This document shows positions 1 to 8,831 of a stretch of DNA of 64,000 nucleotides, piece by piece. The position numbers and the translations under genes are program-made. The notes under the pieces are model-generated. The model did not search any database. It was not told where the DNA came from and saw only the letters and a list, made by a program, of their open reading frames with translations. The stretch's first letter is position 1. Every line of letters starts with the position of its first letter. The DNA lies in the NCBI RefSeq assembly GCF_013409985.1, contig NZ_JACCBY010000003.1, positions 372,001 to 436,000 on the forward strand, read 5' to 3'. This DNA comes from Sphingomonas melonis. Its GTDB lineage: Bacteria > Pseudomonadota > Alphaproteobacteria > Sphingomonadales > Sphingomonadaceae.

Positions 1-1446
1 GGCCGTGGCGCGCTGACCGAGGCCGATGTGCGGACCGCGATGCGCGAAGTGCGCGTCGCGCTGCTCGAGGCCGACGTCGCGCTGCCGGTGGCGCGCAGCT
101 TCGTCGACAAGGTCACCGAACAGGCGGTCGGCCAGAACGTGCTGCGCTCGGTCACGCCGGGGCAGCAGGTCGTCAAGATCGTCAACGACGCGCTGGTCGA
201 GATGCTCGGCGCCGATGCGTCGGAACTCGAACTGGCGGTCACGCCGCCCGCGGTCGTGATGATGGTCGGCCTGCAGGGCTCGGGCAAGACGACGACCACC
301 GCCAAGATCGCCAAGCGCTTGGTCGCGCGCGACCGCAAGAAGGTGCTGATGGCGTCGCTCGACGTCAATCGCCCCAATGCGCAGGAGCAGCTCGCGACGC
401 TCGGCACGCAGATCGAGGTGGCGACGCTGCCGATCATCGCCGGCCAGCAGCCGGTCGATATCGCCCGCCGCGCGCTCCAGGCCGCCAAGCTGCAGGGCTA
501 TGACGTCCTGATGCTCGACACCGCCGGTCGTCTCCACGTCGACCAGGCGCTGATGGACGAGATGAAGGCGGTGGCGGAGATCGCCACGCCACAGGAAATC
601 CTGCTCGTCGTCGACTCGCTGACCGGTCAGGACGCGGTCAACGTCGCGCAGAACTTCTCCGAACAGGTGCCGCTGACCGGCGTCGTGCTGACCCGGATGG
701 ACGGCGACGCGCGTGGCGGTGCGGCGCTGTCGATGCGCGCGGTCACCGGCAAGCCGATCAAATTTGCCGGCACCGGGGAAAAGCTCGACGCGCTCGAAGC
801 CTTCCACCCCAGCCGCGTCGCCGGCCGCATCCTCGGCATGGGCGACGTCGTCAGCCTCGTCGAGCGCGCTGCCGAATCGATCCAGCAGGAAGACGCCGAG
901 CGGATGACCGCGCGGCTCGCCAAGGGTCAGTTCGACATGAACGACCTGCGCGGCCAGCTCCAGCAGATGCGCCGCATGGGCGGGCTCGGCGCGCTCGCCG
1001 GCATGATGCCGGGGATGAAGAAGGCGCAGGGCGCGCTGGCCACCGCGGGCGGCGACAAGATGCTCATCCACATGGATGCGATGATCGGGTCGATGACCGT
1101 CAAGGAGCGCGCCAAGCCCGAGCTGATCAACGCCAAGCGCAAGATCCGCATCGCCAAGGGATCGGGCACGACGGTGCAGGAGGTGAACAAGCTCCTGAAG
1201 ATGCACCAGGAAATGTCCACCGCCATGAAGAAGATCAAGAAGATGGGCGGGCTCAAGGGCATGATGGCGATGCTCGGCAAGGGCGGCATGGGCGGCCTCG
1301 GCAATGCCCTCGGCGGCGCCGGCCTCGGCGACATGATGGATAAGGCCGGCGGCGGCCTGCCCAAGGGGCTCCCCGGCCTCGGCGGCGGTCAGGACGGCAT
1401 GCCCAAACTGCCCCCCGGTTTCGAACATCTTCTCAAGAAGAAATAA
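1..1446 (+). CDS. ffh: Signal recognition particle protein Ffh (5' end cut by window)
   Basis: This is the SRP54-type GTPase that binds signal sequences of nascent membrane and exported proteins and, with 4.5S RNA and FtsY, delivers ribosomes to the membrane. The frame is open from base 1, so only a short N-terminal piece of the N domain is missing. About 481 residues are visible. The P-loop GLQGSGKTT lies near residue 90, DTAGR near 173 and the TRMDGDARGG segment near 231. From about residue 310 the methionine-rich M domain follows (QMRRMGG, MHQEMSTAMKKIKKMGG) and ends in a Gly-rich tail. It sits 41 bases upstream of rpsP in the same direction, a common alphaproteobacterial arrangement. The identification is secure. 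Confidence 0.97.
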   Translation, partial: GRGALTEADVRTAMREVRVALLEADVALPVARSFVDKVTEQAVGQNVLRSVTPGQQVVKIVNDALVEMLGADASELELAVTPPAVVMMVGLQGSGKTTTTAKIAKRLVARDRKKVLMASLDVNRPNAQEQLATLGTQIEVATLPIIAGQQPVDIARRALQAAKLQGYDVLMLDTAGRLHVDQALMDEMKAVAEIATPQEILLVVDSLTGQDAVNVAQNFSEQVPLTGVVLTRMDGDARGGAALSMRAVTGKPIKFAGTGEKLDALEAFHPSRVAGRILGMGDVVSLVERAAESIQQEDAERMTARLAKGQFDMNDLRGQLQQMRRMGGLGALAGMMPGMKKAQGALATAGGDKMLIHMDAMIGSMTVKERAKPELINAKRKIRIAKGSGTTVQEVNKLLKMHQEMSTAMKKIKKMGGLKGMMAMLGKGGMGGLGNALGGAGLGDMMDKAGGGLPKGLPGLGGGQDGMPKLPPGFEHLLKKK

Positions 1447-1487
1447 CAGATCAACGTCAAACGACTTAGAACGAAGGAATATCTACA

Positions 1488-1913
1488 ATGGCACTCAGCA
1501 TTCGCCTGTCGCGCGGTGGCTCCAAGAAGCGTCCCTATTACCGCATCGTCGTCGCCGACGCGCGTTCGCCCCGCGATGGCAAGTTCATCGAGAAGATCGG
1601 CAACTACAACCCGCTGCTCGCCAAGGACGCCGAGAACCGCATCGTGCTCGACGCCGAGCGCGCGAAATACTGGCTGTCGAACGGCGCGCAGCCGACCGAC
1701 CGCGTTGCCCGCTTCCTCGACGTCGCCGGCGTCCGTGAGCGCGCCGCCCGCTCGAACCCGAACAAGGGCAAGCCGGGCGAGAAGGCGACCGAGCGCGCCG
1801 AGGAGCGTGCCGAGAAGCTGAAGGCGCAGGAAGAGGCCGCAGCGGCCGCTGCCGCCGCCCCGGCCGCCGACGAGGAGGCTCCGGCCGCCGACGCCGAGAC
1901 CGCCGAGGCGTAA
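1488..1913 (+). CDS. rpsP: 30S ribosomal protein S16
   Basis: S16 binds 16S rRNA in the body of the small subunit and helps its assembly. The protein starts [20 protein letters not shown], the standard S16 N-terminus, behind an AAGGA ribosome binding site. The 141 residues exceed the roughly 80 of E. coli S16. The extra C-terminal part, from about residue 90, is an Ala/Glu-rich tail, which is usual in alphaproteobacteria and probably disordered. It lies between ffh and rimM and is presumably cotranscribed with both. Confidence 0.97.
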   Translation: MALSIRLSRGGSKKRPYYRIVVADARSPRDGKFIEKIGNYNPLLAKDAENRIVLDAERAKYWLSNGAQPTDRVARFLDVAGVRERAARSNPNKGKPGEKATERAEERAEKLKAQEEAAAAAAAAPAADEEAPAADAETAEA

Positions 1914-1921
1914 GTCTCTGT

Positions 1922-1949
1922 CCGAAGCTCGTTCTTTTGCGAGTTTCGG
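1922..1949 (+). other. Hairpin between rpsP and rimM
   Basis: Bases 1922-1931 pair with 1940-1949 (ccgaagctcg with cgagtttcgg, one G-U pair) around an 8-base T-rich loop. No T run follows, so it is not a clear intrinsic terminator. It could be an attenuator or a processing and stability element separating rpsP from the genes downstream. Confidence 0.45.
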
Positions 1950-2014
1950 CGGATACAGCATCCCGATCGGCCATGGTGCGTTGATGCCCTTCATTCCGAA
2001 GGAGTTGACGCATC

Positions 2015-2161
2015 ATGGCCATCGAACCCGATCCCCGCACCGACGCCGATACGATCGACGACGCTGCGACCGACGACGCCACCAATCAGGGCGTGTCGGC
2101 GACCGACCCCGCGGAGGGAGACGATGATGCCCCAGCAGGAGACGGCGGATCGCCGGGCTGA
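2015..2161 (+). CDS. Possible 48-residue acidic peptide overlapping the rimM start
   Basis: An ATG at 2015 follows a good GGAG ribosome binding site and opens 48 codons that end at 2161. The frame therefore overlaps the first 38 bases of rimM in a different frame. The peptide starts MAIEPDPRTDADTIDD and is very rich in Asp and Ala, with no membrane segment or recognisable domain. It could be a leader that couples translation into rimM, a real small protein, or chance. Its length and low complexity make function uncertain; the ribosome binding site is the only positive evidence. Confidence 0.3.
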   Translation: MAIEPDPRTDADTIDDAATDDATNQGVSATDPAEGDDDAPAGDGGSPG

Positions 2162-2627
2162 GCCCAGCGTCACGCTCGCCGTGGTGATCGGCGCACATGG
2201 CGTCAACGGCCAGGTGCGCCTCAAGGTCTTCGCCGAGGATTTCGGCAGCTACAAAAGCTTCAACGGCGGTGCGCTGACGCTGAAGTCGGCGCAGGCGGGC
2301 AACAATGGCCTGATCGTGCGTTTCGCGGAAGTGGCGGATCGCAACGCGGCCGAGGCGCTGCGCGGCACCGAACTGACCGTGCCGCGCTCTGCGCTGCCGC
2401 CGCTGGCGGAGGGCGAATATTATCACGCCGATCTGCTGAACCTGCCCGCCGTATCGACCGACGGCAGCGCGCTCGGCCATGTCGTGCTGATCGAGAATTT
2501 CGGGGCCGGCGACGTGCTGGAAATCGAGCGACCGGACGGCAAGCGCTTCATGGTGCCGATGAACGCCGATGCGGTGCCCGAATGGGATGCCGACCGGCTG
2601 GTGGTGAACGCCGACTTCGTCGAGTGA
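2124..2627 (+). CDS. rimM: Ribosome maturation factor RimM
   Basis: RimM is a cytoplasmic 30S assembly factor that binds S19 and acts on the 16S 3' head domain. The 167-residue product has the typical N-terminal beta-barrel start (VTLAVVIGAHGVNGQVRLKV) and the C-terminal PRC-barrel half (GEYYHADLLNL, then GAGDVLEIERPDGKRFMVP), with normal family length. An ATG also lies one codon further in; the ribosome binding site GGGAGA suits 2124. In many bacteria trmD follows directly, but here an inverted oxidoreductase gene and a repeat separate them. Confidence 0.95.
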   Translation: MMPQQETADRRAEPSVTLAVVIGAHGVNGQVRLKVFAEDFGSYKSFNGGALTLKSAQAGNNGLIVRFAEVADRNAAEALRGTELTVPRSALPPLAEGEYYHADLLNLPAVSTDGSALGHVVLIENFGAGDVLEIERPDGKRFMVPMNADAVPEWDADRLVVNADFVE

Positions 2628-2710
2628 GGCGTGACGGTCTCCGTCCTTCGCGCTGAGCCGCGGCCACGCCGATTGCGCCGGTGAGGCGCGCGCGGGTTCC
2701 TCATCATATC

Positions 2711-2817
2711 CGTCACCCCGGACGTGTTCCGGGGTCCACTCCGCGGCGAGGAGAGTGGCTTGAAGCGTGAGCGCGCGCCTGCAGCCCGGTGGACCCCTGA
2801 ACACGTCCGGGGTGACG
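2711..2817. repeat. Nested palindromic repeat, copy 1
   Basis: Two 29-base arms (2711-2739 and 2789-2817) are inverted copies beginning cgtcaccccgg and ending ccggggtgacg, around a 49-base spacer with a ggcgaggag motif. To the right the family flank cagccatatgcga is found near 2855-2867. The element fills much of the 388-base gap 2628-3015, in which I see no gene. It is the first of eight copies of the same family in the window. Confidence 0.85.
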
Positions 2818-3015
2818 GCGCTTTCGTGGGAGCCGGTCGAGCCTCAGCGCCGCAGCCATATGCGACGGTGATGCTTCCAGAGAGGGTTACGCCGTCTGCG
2901 CCGTCCTACACCTCGCGATGCCCCCCATCGCTCGTCATCGACCGACAACGATCAGCTCCGGGATGGAAACGCTCGGGCGGCGACCGCTTCCATCAAACTG
3001 CCATGTCGCCCAAGC

Positions 3016-3921
3016 TCAGCGCCGGATCGGCTGCCGCTCGCTGAGCAGGTTGCGGATCGTCGTCGCGGCGACGCCAGCCTCGCCCATCGCATGGCTGATC
3101 TGGTCCAGTCCTTTCACCACGTCGCCCGCGGCGAACAGCCCCGGGACGCTGGTACGCTGGTGATCGTCCACCTCGAGACAGCCTTCCTCGCTCGCCGTCG
3201 CACCCGCCGCGACCGCCAGCCGCGACCGGATGCGCGAGCCCAGCGCCGGATAGACGCTGTCGAACGCCATCCGCCCGCGCGCGGTGTCGAGTGCGAGCTG
3301 GTCGCCTTCGATCGCCCAGCCGCCGCACGGACCCTGAACGCGCGCGATCCCGGCCTCGTCGAGCTTGGCGGCACAGGCATCGTCGAGCAGATGCTCGGCC
3401 TCGGGGGAGATCAATGTCACGTCGCGGGTATAGCCGCGCAGGAACAGCGCCTCGCGCATGCCGTGGTCGCCGGTGCCGATCACGCCGACGCGTTTGTCGG
3501 TCACCTCATAGCCGTCGCAGATCGGGCAATAGCGGAACAGCCCCCGCTCCAGCGCGGGATCGTGCACCGCAGGGGGGATGTTGGGCCGATGGTTGACCAC
3601 CCCGGTCGCCAGCAACACCGTTCGCGCGCTATAGCGCCCGTGATCGGTGACCACCTCGAACGTCTCGCCATCCGGCTCGATGGCGGTGACCTTCTTCTCC
3701 TCGCGATGCGCGCCGTATTTCTCCGCCTGTGCCAGCATCAGGCCGAGCAGATCCTTGCCCGCGATGCCGTCGGGATAGCCGGCATGGTTGTGCGTGCACG
3801 GGATCATCGCTGCCCGGCTCGATCCGCTGTCGAACAGCCGGATCGAAAGGTGGAAGCGGGCCAGATAGATGGCGGCGGTCAGCCCCGCGGGGCCGGCGCC
3901 GATGATGATGCAATCGTCCAT
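3016..3921 (-). CDS. Thioredoxin-reductase-like NAD(P)/FAD-dependent oxidoreductase
   Basis: The start at 3921 gives 301 residues beginning [20 protein letters not shown], a canonical FAD-binding GxGxxG motif. Upstream sequence in this frame has no homologous look, so longer starts were rejected. A CPIC redox pair (Cys132 and Cys135) sits where thioredoxin reductases have CxxC. A second nucleotide-binding loop (GTGDHG) and a GLFAAGDV segment follow, giving the usual FAD-NADPH-FAD layout. It probably reduces a thioredoxin-like partner or another disulfide in the cytoplasm, but the true substrate is not visible. It lies inverted between rimM and trmD, which are normally adjacent, so it looks like an insertion into the ribosomal operon. 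Confidence 0.85.
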   Translation of the reverse strand: MDDCIIIGAGPAGLTAAIYLARFHLSIRLFDSGSSRAAMIPCTHNHAGYPDGIAGKDLLGLMLAQAEKYGAHREEKKVTAIEPDGETFEVVTDHGRYSARTVLLATGVVNHRPNIPPAVHDPALERGLFRYCPICDGYEVTDKRVGVIGTGDHGMREALFLRGYTRDVTLISPEAEHLLDDACAAKLDEAGIARVQGPCGGWAIEGDQLALDTARGRMAFDSVYPALGSRIRSRLAVAAGATASEEGCLEVDDHQRTSVPGLFAAGDVVKGLDQISHAMGEAGVAATTIRNLLSERQPIRR

Positions 3922-3957
3922 AGCCACCCCGGACGCGGCAGACGCGCTGCGGTTCCC

Positions 3958-3985
3958 TTGTCGCCCCGACGCGCATGTATATACC
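3958..3985 (+). promoter_or_regulatory. Possible promoter for trmD-rplS
   Basis: A TTGTCG hexamer at 3958 and TATACC at 3980 are separated by 16 bases, about 50 bases upstream of the trmD start. Because the inverted gene upstream cuts trmD off from rimM, trmD-rplS needs its own promoter here. The match to sigma-70 consensus is only moderate. Confidence 0.35.
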
Positions 3986-4036
3986 GCGTGGTCTGTACGG
4001 AGCGGTCGGCATGGCACGCGTAGAAAACGGAACCCG

Positions 4037-4762
4037 ATGACCTTTACCGCGACGATCCTGACGTTGTATCCCGAGATGTTTCCCGGCCCGCTCGGCGTGT
4101 CGCTCGCCGGGCGCGCGCTGCGCGAAGGGGGGTGGCGCTGCGATCCGGTCCAGATCCGCGACTTCGCCACCGACAAGCATCGCTCGGTCGACGACACGCC
4201 GGCGGGCGGCGGCGCGGGCATGGTGCTGCGCGCCGACGTGCTCGCCGCGGCGGTCGACAGCGTTGCCGACGATCGTCCGATCCTGGCGATGACGCCGCGC
4301 GGCCGGCCGCTGTCGCAGGTGCGGGTGCGCGAACTGGCCGCCGGGCCCGGGGTGATCGTGCTGTGCGGCCGGTTCGAGGGGTTCGACGAGCGCATCTTCG
4401 AAGGGCGCCCGATCGAGGAAGTGTCGATCGGCGACTATATCCTGTCGGGCGGCGAGATGGGCGCACTGGTGCTGCTCGATGCTTGCATTCGGCTGCTCCC
4501 CGGCGTAATGGGCGCGGCTTCAAGCGGTGTGGACGAGAGCTTCGAAACGGGGCTGCTCGAATATCCGCAATATACCCGACCATTTGATTGGGAAGGGCGC
4601 ACGATCCCCGAAGTGCTGCGATCGGGGGATCATGCGAGGATCGCGGCCTGGCGCAAGTCGAAGGCCGAGACCGATACACGGCTACGGAGGCCGGACCTGT
4701 GGGAGCGCCATGAGGGTGCTCGGGTCCAACCTCCCTCTGGCGCGCGGCATGAAAAGGACTGA
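4037..4762 (+). CDS. trmD: tRNA (guanine-N1)-methyltransferase
   Basis: TrmD methylates G37 of tRNAs that read CNN codons, using S-adenosylmethionine, and prevents +1 frameshifting. The ATG at 4037 gives [20 protein letters not shown], the family N-terminus, and 241 residues. The knotted SAM site is visible as [15 protein letters not shown] followed by [14 protein letters not shown]. The C-terminal helical domain contains YPQYTRP. A longer in-frame extension upstream lies over the divergent gene's promoter region and was rejected. rplS follows within a few bases. Confidence 0.96.
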   Translation: MTFTATILTLYPEMFPGPLGVSLAGRALREGGWRCDPVQIRDFATDKHRSVDDTPAGGGAGMVLRADVLAAAVDSVADDRPILAMTPRGRPLSQVRVRELAAGPGVIVLCGRFEGFDERIFEGRPIEEVSIGDYILSGGEMGALVLLDACIRLLPGVMGAASSGVDESFETGLLEYPQYTRPFDWEGRTIPEVLRSGDHARIAAWRKSKAETDTRLRRPDLWERHEGARVQPPSGARHEKD

Positions 4763-4766
4763 TGCG

Positions 4767-5159
4767 ATGAATCTGATCCAGCAGCTCGAAGCCGAGCAGA
4801 TCGAAAAGCTGACCGCGAAGCGCGCGATCCCCGAATTCCGCCCCGGCGATACGCTGAAGGTCGGCGTGAAGGTGGTCGAAGGCGAGCGTACCCGCGTCCA
4901 GAATTACGAAGGCGTGTGCATCGCGCGTTCGAACAAGGGCATGGGCTCGTCGTTCACCGTGCGCAAGATCAGCTTCGGTGAGGGCGTCGAGCGCGTCTTC
5001 CCGCTGTATTCGCCGAACATCGACTCGATCGATGTCGTCCGCAAGGGCGCCGTGCGTCGTGCGAAGCTCTACTATCTGCGTGGCCGCACCGGCAAGTCGG
5101 CGCGTATCGCCGAGCGTCGCGACACGCGTCCCGCCAAGGGCACCGTCGCCGCGGAGTAA
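4767..5159 (+). CDS. rplS: 50S ribosomal protein L19
   Basis: L19 lies at the 30S-50S interface and stabilises inter-subunit bridges. The product starts [15 protein letters not shown] and carries [16 protein letters not shown] and the [10 protein letters not shown] segment, 130 residues in all. An in-frame ATG at 4749 (MKRTDAMNL) overlapping the end of trmD is a possible alternative start. I chose 4767 because it gives the family N-terminus. A strong terminator follows. Confidence 0.96.
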   Translation: MNLIQQLEAEQIEKLTAKRAIPEFRPGDTLKVGVKVVEGERTRVQNYEGVCIARSNKGMGSSFTVRKISFGEGVERVFPLYSPNIDSIDVVRKGAVRRAKLYYLRGRTGKSARIAERRDTRPAKGTVAAE

Positions 5160-5185
5160 TCCGTCGCGTTGCGTGAGAGACAGAA

Positions 5186-5217
5186 GGGCGCGGGAGGCTT
5201 CCTCCCGCGCCCTTTTT
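5186..5217 (+). terminator. Intrinsic terminator after rplS
   Basis: A perfect 12-bp GC stem (5186-5197 with 5201-5212), a 3-base loop and five Ts (5213-5217) form a classic Rho-independent terminator. It ends the trmD-rplS unit and lies just before the convergent DUF3325 gene. Confidence 0.92.
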
Positions 5218-5220
5218 GCG

Positions 5221-5574
5221 TCAGCCGTTGGTGGCGGTGGTCTGCGGCCCTACCACCGCCCTGACCGAAGCGGCAGCGCGCCGCGTGGCGAGCAGCAGCC
5301 AGCGGACCGGTGCCATCGCGTGCACGGGCTGGGCGGAGAGCGCCAGCACCACCAGCACCGCCCCGATCGAGGCGCCGGTCAGCAGCCGCACCCAGCGTTC
5401 GCCGGTGAGCGGCGCGCCGCAGTGGAACAGCGCCACGGCGAGCAGCGCAGTCGCCAGGATGCGGAGCAGGCGAACCTCGCCGCGGCTGTTCGTCCCGGCC
5501 TCGCGGCGGAAGCGGAACGCGGCGCCCGCGAATAGCAGCCAAGCGGTGGCGGACAGCAGGATGGTTTCAGGCAT
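5221..5574 (-). CDS. DUF3325-type small membrane protein
   Basis: The product has 117 residues beginning MPETILLSATAWLLFAGAAF, with three or four hydrophobic segments and short Arg-rich loops. Size, topology and position after a PepSY-domain protein match the DUF3325 family, which travels with TonB-dependent iron uptake genes; this assignment rests on recall of the family. Its start overlaps the end of the PepSY gene by eight bases, so the two are translationally coupled. It is the last gene of a three-gene operon. No catalytic residues are evident. Confidence 0.7.
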   Translation of the reverse strand: MPETILLSATAWLLFAGAAFRFRREAGTNSRGEVRLLRILATALLAVALFHCGAPLTGERWVRLLTGASIGAVLVVLALSAQPVHAMAPVRWLLLATRRAAASVRAVVGPQTTATNG

Positions 5575-7114
5575 GGATCGTCTCGGCTTGGCGGGTGCGG
5601 CGGGTGACCTGGCGGGGCGGCCGGCCGGCGCGCCAGCTGGCGACGCCGAGCAGCAGCGCGATGGCGAGCATCGCAAGGTCGAAGGTGGCGAACAGCGTAT
5701 CGCCGGCGAGCAAGGTGCCGGGCAGTCCGCGCCTGGTGGTCAGCGCGTCGGTCACGGGAATGGCGAGGAAGGTCAGCGCGGCGAGCGCGAAGCCTTCGGG
5801 CCAGGCGCGGCGGCTGGGACGGAGGAACTGCGCCAGCGCGACCGCCGCCCAGGTCCAGAACATCGCCTTCACCTCCCAATCGGCGCGGCCGGGCAGATCG
5901 GCCGGGATCAACCGGTTGGCGAGCAGGAACGCCGCCATGCCGATCGGCAGGCCGACGATGGTGGCGATGTTGAGGCGTTCGACCAGCTTCAGGCCGAAAA
6001 AGGGTTGGGCGTTGGGACGCCGCCGGGCCGCGGTCCAGAGCAGCAGGCCGGTGCCGACCATCGCCGCGCCGGTCAGGCCGAGTCCGAACAAGGTCCAGCG
6101 CAGCGCCGGGCCGGCGAATTGCGCGATATGCAGGCCAAGCATCACGCCGCCGGTGGCGATCGCCGGGCCACCGCCGCCGGACTCGGCGATCAGCTCGCCG
6201 CTGGTGCCGGCATAGGTCAGCGACGGTCCGCGCGCGTTCAGCGAGGCGCGCGGCGTGCGGTAGAGCGTCACGGTCGACGCGGCATCGTCGGGGTGGCGGA
6301 CGATCATCCGCGCCACGCCCGCGCCCCAGCGTCGCTCGGCATCGGCCACCAGCGGCGCCACCGCGACCAGCTTCGCCGGCCGGCCGGCCGCAGGCTGTTC
6401 GGGGGGAAGGCCATAGGCGGCCTGGAAGAAATCCGCCGGCCTGGCGTAATTGGCGGCGATCGGCCAGGGCATGTACATGACGATCAGCGTGATCAGCCCG
6501 GTGTAGGTGATGACCGCATGATAGGGCAGGGCGAGCACCGCCGAGACGTTGTGCGCGTCGAGCCAGCTACGCTGCCCCTTGTTCCAGCGTAATGTGAAGA
6601 AGTCGGCGAAGATGCGCTTGTGCGTCACCACGCCCGAGATGATCGCGCCGAGCATGAAGATCGCGCACAGGCCGGCGAGCCAGCGCCCCCAGGGATACGG
6701 CAGTTGCAGCTGGAAGTGGAAGCGGTAGAAATGCTCGCCGCCGCGGGTGTCGCGGCCATGGACGGGCTGGCCGGTGGCACCGTCGAGCAGCAGCTCGTCT
6801 GGACGGCCGGGCTTGGCGGTGCTCTTCGCGCCCGGCTGGACGAAGATGCGGGTGACGGCGTCGCGCTCGTCGGGCAATTCGATGTACCAGGCCTCGTCGT
6901 CGCTGCCCGCGCGTTGCAGATAGGCGACCGCGCTGCGCGCCGCGGTGGCGGGCGGCACCAGGACCGAGGCCAGCTCGGGTTGCATCCAGCGCGTGATCTC
7001 CGGCCGGAAATAGCTGGCCGTGCCGGTCAGGAACATCGCGAACAGGATCCATCCGGCGACCAGCCCGAGCCAGCCGTGGATCCAGGCCATGTTCCGGCGC
7101 AGCGTCCCGGTCAT
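5567..7114 (-). CDS. PepSY-associated TM helix protein (PiuB-like)
   Basis: The 515-residue inner-membrane protein starts MTGTLRRNMAWIHGWLGLVA. This is the family signature in which a His-Gly-Trp motif opens the first transmembrane helix. A periplasmic PepSY-like stretch follows up to about residue 135, then further helices with conserved His residues (GVVTHKRI, LPYHAVITY). The C-terminal half adds about four more helices. Such proteins are thought to act in reductive iron release from siderophores or in electron transfer with haem. The start at 7114 was chosen over upstream in-frame codons because it gives the family N-terminus and overlaps the upstream stop as ATGA. Confidence 0.8.
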   Translation of the reverse strand: MTGTLRRNMAWIHGWLGLVAGWILFAMFLTGTASYFRPEITRWMQPELASVLVPPATAARSAVAYLQRAGSDDEAWYIELPDERDAVTRIFVQPGAKSTAKPGRPDELLLDGATGQPVHGRDTRGGEHFYRFHFQLQLPYPWGRWLAGLCAIFMLGAIISGVVTHKRIFADFFTLRWNKGQRSWLDAHNVSAVLALPYHAVITYTGLITLIVMYMPWPIAANYARPADFFQAAYGLPPEQPAAGRPAKLVAVAPLVADAERRWGAGVARMIVRHPDDAASTVTLYRTPRASLNARGPSLTYAGTSGELIAESGGGGPAIATGGVMLGLHIAQFAGPALRWTLFGLGLTGAAMVGTGLLLWTAARRRPNAQPFFGLKLVERLNIATIVGLPIGMAAFLLANRLIPADLPGRADWEVKAMFWTWAAVALAQFLRPSRRAWPEGFALAALTFLAIPVTDALTTRRGLPGTLLAGDTLFATFDLAMLAIALLLGVASWRAGRPPRQVTRRTRQAETIHA

Positions 7115-7428
7115 GGCCGCACCCCGAGCAGCCACAGCAGCGCGCCGCCGACCAGCGCCGTGCCCCACACCCAGCCCGCGACCCGGCTGAGCCGCGTCTC
7201 GTGGAAACACCACAGGCCGATGACGGCATAGAGCAGGACCGAGAGGATCAAGGCCCAGCCCGTCGCCTCCGCCCGGTCGATCGGCAGCAGCCGGGCAAGG
7301 AGCGCCGCCAGCGCCGCCGCGGCGGCATAGCTGCCGATCAGCGCGGTGACGCAGCGCACGACCATCGGCCAGCGCGCCGGTCTCGTCGCGACGGACGACC
7401 GGCCGGGCGGGGTCGATTGCATCAGCAT
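7111..7428 (-). CDS. DUF3649-type small membrane protein
   Basis: This 105-residue product has a short Arg-rich cytoplasmic N-terminus, then hydrophobic stretches around residues 24-46, 54-72 and 80-100, ending LLWLLGVRP. DUF3649 proteins are small three-helix proteins usually found next to PepSY and DUF3325 genes; the assignment is by size, topology and context. The stop overlaps the PepSY start by four bases. As first gene of the operon its promoter should lie in 7429-7600, where I could not identify a convincing Fur box. Confidence 0.65.
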   Translation of the reverse strand: MLMQSTPPGRSSVATRPARWPMVVRCVTALIGSYAAAAALAALLARLLPIDRAEATGWALILSVLLYAVIGLWCFHETRLSRVAGWVWGTALVGGALLWLLGVRP

Positions 7429-8060
7429 GGAAGGGTCGTAGGGCCAGCCATGGCGGGCCTTATAGACAGTCTTGCGAGTGCCTATCAATAGCGGAATTTG
7501 TTTGGGTGTTGTGGCGAAATTCATTAAGACGGCTACATCGAAGCTTATTCGAAGACGATCCACTCGCATCGTTTTCGTTTTGGTGATGATGCAGGAATGC
7601 CAACGGCTTCCACTGGGCGGATCGGAGGCAGGTGGGGGCAGCCAGCCCTCACATCGTCCGTTGCAACTCGATGCGTGCTTCCAAGGGGCAGACACTGCGG
7701 AGAACGTTGAGGCGTGCGGTGACACGACGACGAGAAAGAGCAGGCCGCTAACATCAGCGTTGCAGGGAATGGGACGGGGCTTGGAGGCTGCTGTCGAAAG
7801 GACGGGATAGCTGTGTGATGCAACTCCCGTATACAGATTTACCCCGCTGCTCTGGGGCCTGTTTTCTACATTGGGCTGGCCGGTGCCGCGGGGCGGGTGG
7901 TGTGAAAAGGCCAATCGTGGTTGGGCGTTATCCCGCTCGAAGTTTTCCGTTGCAGTCGGACATTCCCGACATTCGCTTGAAATCGGGGAAGAGGGTGAAG
8001 GCGGAAAGGGTGGACCATATGACGTCATGGGCCAGGGCGGTCCGGCAATAGGGGCGAGGC
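7429..8060. other. 632-base intergenic stretch without a supported gene
   Basis: The part near 7480-7580 is noticeably more AT-rich than its surroundings (runs such as gaaattcattaagac). It probably carries the promoter of the leftward DUF3649-PepSY-DUF3325 operon. Short open frames on both strands (for example 7472-7810 plus and 7545-7823 minus) lack a plausible ribosome binding site and family resemblance. I see no RNA gene and no copy of the window's palindromic repeats. Confidence 0.5.
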
Positions 8061-8471
8061 GTGGCGATCACCTTGAGGTTGCAGAAAGTGACGGAGGCCG
8101 ACCCAACACGTGGTTGGGTCCCGGCCGAATTCTACGACATGGCGGCTGCCGGAATGGTCGTTGGCACCATCCAGCTTCGCCTTGGAAACACCGACTACAT
8201 GCGCCTGTATGGCGGGCATGTGGGATATCGGGTCGAGCCGGACTATCGAGGGCATGGCTATGCGAGCGAGGCGCTGACCGAATTGCGCCCGATCGCCCGC
8301 CGCCGCGGCTTCAGAGAGATCTGGATCACCGTTCGGCCGGACAACGTGGCGTCTTGCCGCACGTTGGATAAGGCGGGGGCGAGCTACGAGGGTACGGTTG
8401 CAGTTCCGCCGGACAGCGACCTATATGCGCGAGGCGACCGCCATATGCGGCGATACCGCCTACTGACCTGA
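8061..8471 (+). CDS. GNAT family N-acetyltransferase
   Basis: The 136-residue protein carries the GNAT core. The acetyl-CoA pyrophosphate loop is seen as VEPDYRGHGYASEAL (the R/Q-x-x-G-x-G/A pattern), after a beta strand ending HVGYR. The C-terminal motif B region reads ITVRPDNVASCRTLDKAGA, typical of the RimJ/RimL branch. The start at 8061 is close to full length for a compact GNAT. It probably acetylates a small molecule or a protein N-terminus, but the substrate cannot be told. It stands alone, with no operon partners. Confidence 0.85.
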   Translation: MAITLRLQKVTEADPTRGWVPAEFYDMAAAGMVVGTIQLRLGNTDYMRLYGGHVGYRVEPDYRGHGYASEALTELRPIARRRGFREIWITVRPDNVASCRTLDKAGASYEGTVAVPPDSDLYARGDRHMRRYRLLT

Positions 8472-8831
8472 TTGACCTCCACTCACTTCCCTTGGGATGC
8501 TTTTCGAGAGTGTTGATCGACGCCGTCACTCGGAGCGGGGGCACACCAGTTGGAAGGGCTATTCAGGAAGCCCGCAATCAACAGCCTCGAGCGCTGGCGG
8601 GGTCAGGGGATGCCGGACACGATCTGCGTCAGCCCCTTGATGTGCATGCGATCATGAAACCGATGCGCCGGGGCCCTCCCGGCTTTGAATAGGCAGAGTA
8701 AACCGGCCGCCGGGCAGCGTCCAGCCGCGCCTGCCGGACGGCGGTCGCGTTGCCGTCACCGGTGATCCCGTTACGCACCCGACGCATTACAGATCAAGGC
8801 GCTGCTGCTGCGAAAGCGTTACGCGGATCGC
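8472..8831. other. 360-base gap without a supported gene
   Basis: Nothing convincing is present. A 66-codon frame at 8492-8692 has no ribosome binding site and no family features. The last 60 bases should hold the promoter of the cysteine hydrolase gene, but no clear consensus is seen. Confidence 0.45.

Noticed and set aside
3932..3956. EcfG-type promoter for the thioredoxin-reductase-like gene (GGAAC-N16-CGTC, minus strand)
   Set aside because: The -10 is not CGTT and it lies so close to the ATG that the message would be nearly leaderless.
7472..7810. A 112-codon frame in the AT-rich gap after DUF3649
   Set aside because: No ribosome binding site and no family resemblance; its composition does not look like the coding sequence around it.
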